Source of the DNA: Candidatus Aminicenantota bacterium
GTDB lineage: Bacteria; Acidobacteriota; Aminicenantia; Aminicenantales; UBA8522
DNA: 8,823 nucleotides
Reading direction: 5' to 3'
Assembly: GCA_016934895.1 (NCBI GenBank)
Contig: JAFGRZ010000307.1
Coordinates: 1 to 8,823, forward strand
Made by a program: the position numbers and the translations under genes. The notes below the pieces were generated by a model that worked only from the letters and a program-made list of their open reading frames with translations, ran no database searches and had not been told where the DNA came from. This document shows, in pieces, positions 1 through 4,522 of the stretch. Within the stretch, counting starts at the first letter, position 1. Every line of letters begins with the position of its first letter.

Positions 1-20
1 CCCATTTCTCCGGAAATGGG
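1..20. repeat. Short perfect hairpin at window edge
   Basis: CCCATTT (1-7) and AAATGGG (14-20) are exact reverse complements separated by a 6-base loop. The same CCCATTT core recurs at 52-58 and 1960-1966 inside the longer repeat copies, so this may be the edge of a further repeat unit that continues outside the window. No T-run follows on either visible side, so it is not called a terminator. Confidence 0.5.
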
Positions 21-23
21 ATC

Positions 24-237
24 GTGTCCCGCAAATTTTCCGGTCATGTCCCCATTTCGCTCTCGTCGTTTGCCAAAAAGTGTTAGACGGTCAGTTCGGG
101 GCCAAATTGACTTTGTTCCATGTCTGTGTGACGTTCTTCTTCGACCGGGCGATCCACACCACAACCTGCGGATCCGAAAGTTCCTAGTGGTGCGTCCAAA
201 CGGAGGACTTTGGCAGGGAATTTGCGAGACGGGACAC
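24..237. repeat. Imperfect inverted-repeat pair, MITE-like remnant
   Basis: GTGTCCCGCAAATT at 24-37 recurs in inverted orientation at 219-237, where the reverse complement reads GTGTCCCG, then five extra bases (TCTCG), then CAAATT. The arms enclose about 180 bases with no convincing gene. They also enclose the 46-94 repeat copy. Paired ends around a small non-coding interior resemble a decayed miniature element, but no transposase or target duplication is visible. That reading is an inference. Confidence 0.4.
46..94 (-). repeat. 49-bp repeat, copy A (direct copy of 1955-2003)
   Basis: By hand alignment this stretch matches 1955-2003 at 43 of 49 positions in the same orientation. Both begin ATGTCCCCATTTCGCTC and end TTAGACGGTCAG. 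The last 18 bases (77-94) are the exact reverse complement of 1909-1926. It is shown on the minus strand only by convention, so that it starts with CTGACCGTCTAA. The function is unknown; REP-like, MITE-end and IS-end explanations are all possible. Confidence 0.75.
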
Positions 238-248
238 TAAGGCCTCCG

Positions 249-1349
249 TCAAAGCCGGGTGATCAGGCGATTCATGCGGACCAGGGCCCTGAAGGAAAGG
301 GCCTGCAGGCGCCCATGAAGAGGGCGGATTTCGCCCTGGAAGGGCCGCGATATCCTCAAGTCGGGGACGGCCACCCTCTTCTTGAAGGCCGCGATGACCG
401 CCGGGTCGCTGACAACGGCGACGATTTCCTGATAAATGGAATAGCTGAAAAAGTCGAAGTTGGCCGAGCCCATGACCAGCTCCCGGCCGTCCACCAGAAT
501 CGCCTTGAGATGGGTCAACCGGCCAGGATAAAGCCGGAGCTCGATTCCCGAGCGGCGGGCTTCCCAGGGAATGTAGTTTCGCATCTGCGGCCAGTTGTTG
601 ACCTCGGAGGTCAGGAGCACGGTGGGAGGCCGGCCCGGGCCGATCTCACGCAGCCGGTCGAAGAAGGGAAGGGCGAAATAGGTGCTTTCGATGAAGATAT
701 CCTTTTGGGCGGCGCGGACGAGGTCGATGATGGATTCGAACGCCCGCGCGTTGGATCGGCCGTCCAAAAGGTAGAGATCGATCCCCGGGAACGTCCGGAA
801 AGAGGACACGTTCCGGCCTTCCCACGTGGATAGGAAATCCTCCTCCAGGTAAGCCGCGATGTCGGAATCGTCGATTCGCAACATCATGTCATGCCAGGCG
901 AAGTTGTGGTCGCTGAAATTGATACCGCCGAGATAGGAGATGCGGCCATCTATAACGGCGAGCTTCTTGTGGTTTCTGGCGAAGAACCGCCGCCAGAAGC
1001 GGCCGTAAGGATTGGTAATCCTCACCTTGACTCCCTGCCGGGGCAACTCTTCGGCCAGTCTCCTGGTCGCGCGCCATTCCAGCCGGAGCTCCCGGTCCCG
1101 CCAGTTTCCCGGAGAGTAGACGAAACGGTCGCTGACGATATGCCGGGAGACGTCATCGACGAGCAGGCGCCTGTCCGGGACGGCGGTTTCCTGGAGCGAC
1201 CGGGCCATGCGGAGCCCGGCCCGGTCGGCGTCGAACGTCATCGCCTGGATGTAGATGCGCTGCCGGGCCGCGGAAATATCCCGGAGGAGTTGTCCCGCGA
1301 ATTCGTCGGAATCGACCAGAAGACGGAAACGCGCCGGCCGGTCCGCCAT
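249..1349 (-). CDS. Phospholipase D-like (cardiolipin synthase-type) protein
   Basis: This is a 366-residue PLD-superfamily protein with two complete HxKxxxxD motifs. The first is H127-K129-D134, followed by a GGxN element (141-144); the second is H280-K282-D287, followed by GSANFD (294-299). In this family the two motifs form one active site that cleaves or transfers phosphodiesters through a phospho-histidine, so a phospholipase or cardiolipin-synthase-type activity is expected. No N-terminal membrane segment is visible, unlike ClsA-type enzymes, so it is probably cytoplasmic or peripheral. Its basic C-terminal tail (about 344-366) could touch membranes. The ATG lies one base after the stop of the upstream VTT-domain gene (TGA-G-ATG) and has only a weak, distant AGGGG, so translational coupling is likely. 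PLD-fold nucleases share the motif; the operon partner favours a lipid role, but the substrate is not established. Confidence 0.88.
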   Translation of the reverse strand: MADRPARFRLLVDSDEFAGQLLRDISAARQRIYIQAMTFDADRAGLRMARSLQETAVPDRRLLVDDVSRHIVSDRFVYSPGNWRDRELRLEWRATRRLAEELPRQGVKVRITNPYGRFWRRFFARNHKKLAVIDGRISYLGGINFSDHNFAWHDMMLRIDDSDIAAYLEEDFLSTWEGRNVSSFRTFPGIDLYLLDGRSNARAFESIIDLVRAAQKDIFIESTYFALPFFDRLREIGPGRPPTVLLTSEVNNWPQMRNYIPWEARRSGIELRLYPGRLTHLKAILVDGRELVMGSANFDFFSYSIYQEIVAVVSDPAVIAAFKKRVAVPDLRISRPFQGEIRPLHGRLQALSFRALVRMNRLITRL

Positions 1350-1350
1350 C

Positions 1351-1824
1351 TCAGCCGAACAACCCCTTGAGGAGATGAGGGAAAAAGACGGCGACAGCGA
1401 AACGGATCAATCTTCCCGCCAGGCCCCAAGTGACGAAGACGGCGATCGGAACGCGGCAGATCCCGGATGCGATACTCACCACATAAAATGGGGGGACTCC
1501 CAGGGACGCGCTGGAAAAGAGGAAGAGTCCCATCCGGTGCTGCCAGGCGGCCATCTTCATTTGGACGGCCTGGAGCTTTTTCCCCGGCTTCTTGACCGAA
1601 ATTTTCAGGATACCCGCACCGGCCAGGTACATCAGGGTCTTGGCGGTCATCTGGCCCAGCGTGGCCAGGAGAGTGATCCCTATGGCCTGGGACCGGGGCG
1701 TGAGCGCCGCCACCCAGACGAGAAAGACTTCAATGTTCACGACCGGGACAAAGCCGCTGATGACGGCGACGATGTAGGTCGTAAGATAAAGTCCGTACCG
1801 GGCGATCAACGCCTCGAAGTCCAT
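1351..1824 (-). CDS. Small VTT/DedA-like (YqaA-type) integral membrane protein
   Basis: The 157-residue product is very hydrophobic, with likely membrane or re-entrant segments at about 8-42, 46-72, 97-120 and 122-148. Two features resemble the VTT (SNARE-associated/DedA) fold. One is an early GFVPVVNIEVFLV stretch, comparable to the P-x-x-N/P-S-E loop of YqaA-like proteins. The other is a C-terminal LGVPPFYVVSIASG segment followed by GLAGRLIRF. Bacterial DedA-family members move polyprenyl-phosphate carriers or other lipids across the inner membrane, so lipid translocation is the working idea, not a demonstrated function. At 157 residues it is shorter than classical DedA (about 200-220) and close to YqaA size. 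The ATG at 1824 has an AGGA-type ribosome site just upstream. It is the first gene of the operon, with the PLD-like gene directly behind it. Confidence 0.78.
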   Translation of the reverse strand: MDFEALIARYGLYLTTYIVAVISGFVPVVNIEVFLVWVAALTPRSQAIGITLLATLGQMTAKTLMYLAGAGILKISVKKPGKKLQAVQMKMAAWQHRMGLFLFSSASLGVPPFYVVSIASGICRVPIAVFVTWGLAGRLIRFAVAVFFPHLLKGLFG

Positions 1825-1868
1825 CCATCCTGCCTGAAAATGGAATAGAGATCCAACGGGAGTTCATA

Positions 1869-1896
1869 AGTATCAGGGGACAGGGGTGAATGTCAA
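1869..1896 (-). promoter_or_regulatory. Putative sigma70 promoter of the VTT-PLD operon
   Basis: On the minus strand a perfect TTGACA (1896-1891) is followed after 16 bases by GATACT (1874-1869), which matches TATAAT at 4 of 6 positions. Transcription would start near 1862, about 38 bases before the ATG at 1824. It sits just inside the 18-bp inverted repeat at 1909-1926, so the repeat-bounded segment would carry its own promoter. Confidence 0.6.
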
Positions 1897-1906
1897 TCGC
1901 CGGGAG

Positions 1907-2005
1907 GGCTGACCGTCTAACACTTTCCCGGTTACCGGCATGCGAAATCAGGGGATGTCCCCATTTCGCTCTTGTCGTTCCCCAAGAAATATTAGACGGT
2001 CAGCC
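1907..2005. repeat. Palindromic element (copies B and C), MITE/REP-like
   Basis: GGCTGACCGTCTAA (1907-1920) and its exact reverse complement (1992-2005) bound a 99-base unit. A second, inner palindrome is centred near 1955: GCGAAAT (1942-1948) pairs with ATTTCGC (1963-1969) around GGGGATGTCCCC. The right half (1955-2003) is a direct copy of 46-94. Eighteen bases of the left arm (1909-1926) are the inverted copy of 77-94. The element is non-coding and could fold into a long hairpin in RNA. Whether it is mobile or structural cannot be decided from one window. Confidence 0.7.
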
Positions 2006-2179
2006 GGGCTGGCTCGGTGACGTTAGCCGTTCCTCAACGGTCGCTGCGGCCGCTGGCGGCTGATCCCCTCTCAAGGCTTGATATTAACCACATAATTCGT
2101 CTAAGAGCCTCGCCGGGACGAGTCCGGAGTGGGCCTCGCGGGCTTCGGGGAAATGGCGGGTCCGATCCGGCCTTGAAGC
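2006..2179. other. Intergenic stretch with no recognised gene
   Basis: Together with 1825-2005 this forms a 355-base gap between the VTT gene and the next small gene. Apart from the promoter and palindromic element listed separately, I see only a 5-bp hairpin (CCGTT/AACGG, 2027-2040). Short ORFs on both strands here have no ribosome site or recognisable content. No convincing terminator for the small gene ending at 2180 was found. Confidence 0.5.
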
Positions 2180-2368
2180 TCAGAGCTTTGCCGGGGCCGT
2201 GACCACGATGTCCGGCCGACCGGGGCACCCCGCCGCCGCCAACTGGCTCCACTCCCGTCCCGATTTAACAAGGTCGCAGAAGCAGCCCGATGAGGTAATG
2301 ATGTTGAATTCCAGGAAAGTCAGCACAAGGGCCGCGGCCAGGATAAGGATTTTCGCTTTTGATCTCAT
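2180..2368 (-). CDS. Small exported or membrane-anchored hypothetical protein
   Basis: I do not recognise this 62-residue protein. It starts MRSKAK and then has a hydrophobic run (7-25), which is a signal-peptide or membrane-anchor pattern. SSGC at 26-29 follows and resembles a weak lipobox, though the usual Leu/Val at -3 is missing. The remaining 33 residues are polar and contain Cys31 and Cys48, so with Cys29 there are three cysteines after the hydrophobic run. The ATG is supported by a purine-rich GGAGGGAGA on the minus strand (2382-2374), ending 5 bases before the start. A TATATA box (2408-2403) lies about 35 bases upstream and could be its -10 element. It is transcribed divergently from the serine dehydratase gene. 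The start signals make it probably real; the function is unknown. Confidence 0.55.
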   Translation of the reverse strand: MRSKAKILILAAALVLTFLEFNIITSSGCFCDLVKSGREWSQLAAAGCPGRPDIVVTAPAKL

Positions 2369-2402
2369 CTGTGTCTCCCTCCACCGCCCATTCCCTCGTT
2401 TT

Positions 2403-2408
2403 TATATA
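2403..2408 (-). promoter_or_regulatory. Possible -10 box for the small 62-codon gene
   Basis: TATATA followed by AAAA on the minus strand lies in the 145-base divergent spacer, 34 bases upstream of the ATG at 2368. No good -35 hexamer sits at 16-18 bases, so the call rests on the -10 match and its position only. Confidence 0.3.
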
Positions 2409-2495
2409 CGTGTCGGGATCGCAAAAGGTTGCGTCTTGAACGCGGATCAGACGGCTCCGGGTCCGGTCATTTTTTCAATGCGCTTGGAGTTGTGA

Positions 2496-2501
2496 TATAA
2501 A
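2496..2501 (+). promoter_or_regulatory. Possible -10 box for the serine dehydratase gene
   Basis: TATAAA occurs 12 bases before the GTG at 2514, with only a poor TTTCAA 17 bases upstream as a -35. If used, the transcript would start near 2508 and have almost no leader. That is compatible with the weak ribosome sites in front of both candidate start codons. Confidence 0.25.
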
Positions 2502-2513
2502 TGAAGTTCCGAA

Positions 2514-4073
2514 GTGAAGAAGATGACCTTCATCAGCGTTTTCAACGATGTCCTGGGCCCGGTGATGCGGGGTCCGTCGAGCTCCCACACGGCTGGGTCC
2601 CACCGCCTCGGCCGGATCGCCCGGTCGCTTCTGGGCGAGGAGCCGGCCTCGGCCGTCTTCACATTCGACCCGGAGGGCTCTTATGCCCGGACTTACAGGG
2701 AACAGGGCGCCGACCTCGGCTTCACGGCCGGCCTTTTGGGGTGGCCGATCACCGACGAACGGTTTCCGCAGGCGCTTGAAATGGCGGACCGGGCGGGGAT
2801 AAAGATCGAATTCAAACGGCAGCCTCTTCCTCTGGCCGACCACCCCAACACCGTCCTGATCGAGCTCCTCGGGCGGGGGAAACGTTGGCTCCGGATGTCC
2901 GGTCAGTCCGTCGGTGGAGGACTGGTCGTCGTCCGCCGGGTCGATGACTGGGACGTCGAGATCACCGGGAAAACACATGACACTCTGGTGATTTGCGGCG
3001 CCTCCGCCATCCCAGGCGTGAAAGCGCTGGCCGGGCGGTGGAAAGCGCCTCCTCAGTCGATAAAAGAGACCGTCCGCGGCGACGGGGCTCTCCTCCATTT
3101 TCAGGGCAGGGACGACCCGGGCGGGGAGAAGCTCAATAAAATCCGCAACCTGGACGGCGTCCATGATGTCCTTTCCGTTCCGCCCATCTTTTTTGTGCAA
3201 CGCGGGGAGCCTCTCTTCTCCTCGGGAGCAGAAATGATCGCCTGGGCAGAGAGCCGCCGGATCAGCCTCGGCCGGACGGAGCGGGAATATGAATCCCGGG
3301 TTCTCGGGTTCTCCGAAAAAGAGGCCGAGGAAGAAATGCTGAGACGCTGGGACATCATGGCCGCGGCGATCGAACGCGGAATGAAAGACCGCGACCTCAA
3401 GCTGAAGCTCCTCCGCCCCGCGGCCGCGGGCATTCTGGAGGCCGAAACAGGGGGAAAGCTGGCCCTGGGAGGCCCGGCGACCCGCGCGGCCGCCCGGGCC
3501 CTGGCCGTCCTTCATGTCAGCAACAGCGGGGGAGTGGTCTGCGCGGCTCCGACCGGAGCCTCGTCGGGGGTCATTCCCGGAGTCTTGGCCACTCTGGCCG
3601 AGACGAAGAAGCTCTCCTCTGAGCGAATCGCCCTGGCGCTTTTCGCCGCCGGGGCCGTCGGCCTGGTCATCGCCGCGCGGGCGACCTTCGCGGCCGAGGT
3701 CGCCGGTTGCCAGGTGGAGATCGGGGCGGCCGGCGCGATGGCTGCGGCCGCCGCCGTCGAGACGATGGGCGGCACGGCCCGGCAGGCGCTCGATGCCGCC
3801 GCGATCGCCCTCCAGAACAGCATGGGGTCGGTGTGCGATCTCGTCCAAGGGCTCTGTGAGATCCCCTGTCACACCCGCAACGCGGCGGCGGCCGCCTCTG
3901 CTCTTGTTTGTGCCGATTTGATCCTGGGCGGCTACGTCAACCCGGTTCCCCTGGATGAGACCGTGGATGCGGCTTTCGCGGTCGGGAAGATGATGCCTCG
4001 GGAATTGAGATGCACCTCGCTCGGCGGACTCGCTCTGGCTCCTTCGGCGCAGGCTCTCCGGAGCGTGAAATAA
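2514..4073 (+). CDS. sdaA: L-serine dehydratase, iron-sulfur dependent, single chain
   Basis: This 519-residue enzyme is expected to deaminate L-serine to pyruvate and ammonia in the cytoplasm. Residues 1-150 are the beta domain, with the hallmark GPSSSHT at 20-26 and SVGGGLVVV at 132-140. Residues about 155-222 look like a degenerate ACT domain (HDTLVI, then IRNLDGVHDV). Residues about 255-519 are the alpha domain, with APTGASSG at 345-352. Cys399, Cys441 and Cys452 sit in GCQ, VCD and IPC contexts. Their spacing (42 and 11) equals, as I recall it, that of the 4Fe-4S ligands in the Legionella enzyme. No cysteine occurs at the extreme C-terminus, where that enzyme places a tail ligand. The reading frame is open only from just after a TGA at 2502, so the start is GTG 2514 or ATG 2523; both have weak ribosome sites and ATG 2523 is quite possible. 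Bacillus splits these domains into SdaAB and SdaAA, whereas here they are fused. Confidence 0.92.
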   Translation: MKKMTFISVFNDVLGPVMRGPSSSHTAGSHRLGRIARSLLGEEPASAVFTFDPEGSYARTYREQGADLGFTAGLLGWPITDERFPQALEMADRAGIKIEFKRQPLPLADHPNTVLIELLGRGKRWLRMSGQSVGGGLVVVRRVDDWDVEITGKTHDTLVICGASAIPGVKALAGRWKAPPQSIKETVRGDGALLHFQGRDDPGGEKLNKIRNLDGVHDVLSVPPIFFVQRGEPLFSSGAEMIAWAESRRISLGRTEREYESRVLGFSEKEAEEEMLRRWDIMAAAIERGMKDRDLKLKLLRPAAAGILEAETGGKLALGGPATRAAARALAVLHVSNSGGVVCAAPTGASSGVIPGVLATLAETKKLSSERIALALFAAGAVGLVIAARATFAAEVAGCQVEIGAAGAMAAAAAVETMGGTARQALDAAAIALQNSMGSVCDLVQGLCEIPCHTRNAAAAASALVCADLILGGYVNPVPLDETVDAAFAVGKMMPRELRCTSLGGLALAPSAQALRSVK

Positions 4074-4134
4074 CCTCGCACCCGGGCCGATTCGGACTTT
4101 CAGGCGAGCCCCAGTGCGGCCGGCCTTCGCGATT

Positions 4135-4151
4135 GGGAGGATTTCGGGGTG
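4135..4151 (+). promoter_or_regulatory. Ribosome site and GTG start of the broken kinase gene
   Basis: GGGAGG (4135-4140) lies 8 bases before GTG 4149, which is in frame with the zinc-ribbon codons. This supports GTG 4149 rather than ATG 4167 as the original start. The 5' end of the dead gene has therefore kept its translation signals. Confidence 0.5.
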
Positions 4152-4465
4152 TCGCTGAATGTGACCATGAAATGCTCCAAGTGCCGAGCTGAGAATTCCG
4201 ATACGGCTCGGTTCTGCAGCCAGTGTGCGACGCCGTTGATCACGTCCGCCCTATCAGTCACAAGAACGTTAACGAAGTGTAGGGCCTCGGGGAGGAAAAG
4301 GGAACCCACCATATCACGATAGAGTATGTTCCGGGCGAGGACTTGAGAAGCTTGATCCGGAGGATCGGGCGGCTCGAAATCGAATTTCTTCACCCGCCAA
4401 GGGAGGCCATGGGGCGAAATCAGGAATTCCTGATGGCCCGGGCGGAAAACAGAAATGGGTTATGA
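4149..4465 (+). pseudogene. Remnant of zinc-ribbon Ser/Thr protein kinase gene
   Basis: From GTG 4149 the first frame encodes 57 residues, stopping at TAG 4320-4322. They include MKCSKC (from 4167) and FCSQCATPL, a double CXXC zinc ribbon like those at the N-terminus of some bacterial Ser/Thr kinases. A second frame, one base back, overlaps it. Around 4253-4270 it reads ISHKNV, then hits a TAG (4280-4282), then continues GEEKGTHHITIEYVPGEDL and RSLIRRIGRL (4289-4375). This matches the alpha-C, beta-5, hinge and alpha-D region of Pkn-type kinases. The glycine loop and beta-3 lysine that should lie between ribbon and hinge are gone. No HRD or DFG motif follows before the frame ends at TGA 4463. 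I read it as a kinase gene with a large internal deletion, a small indel at about 4274-4285 and loss of its 3' end. The ribbon peptide might still be translated. Confidence 0.72.
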
Positions 4466-4522
4466 TGGCCCGGAAATGGCGCACTCCATATCATCAATCA
4501 ACGTTCACTCAGGAAGAGGACA

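Noticed and set aside
16..240. 74-codon plus-strand open frame across the left repeats
   Set aside because: It runs through repeat copies and inverted-repeat arms, has no ribosome site and has an Arg/Pro-rich composition without familiar motifs.
210..833. Plus-strand open frame of 207 codons, and a further one at 891-1370
   Set aside because: Both are opposite the PLD-like gene, which carries two intact HKD motifs. Their products are low-information, GC-driven sequences.
2451..2476. GC-rich stretch followed by a run of six T before the serine dehydratase gene, as a possible attenuator
   Set aside because: The best stem (GAC.G/C.GTC) is only a few base pairs with a mismatch, and no leader peptide or riboswitch-like structure is visible.
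2475..3872. Long minus-strand open frame (465 codons) opposite the serine dehydratase
   Set aside because: It is the antisense of a clear, motif-complete enzyme in very GC-rich DNA. Its Arg/Gly/Asp/Pro-rich composition is typical of a shadow frame, and it has no recognisable motif.
4100..4393. 97-codon minus-strand open frame
   Set aside because: It lies antisense to the kinase remnant, whose plus-strand zinc-ribbon and hinge motifs explain the sequence better. I saw no family resemblance in the minus-strand product.
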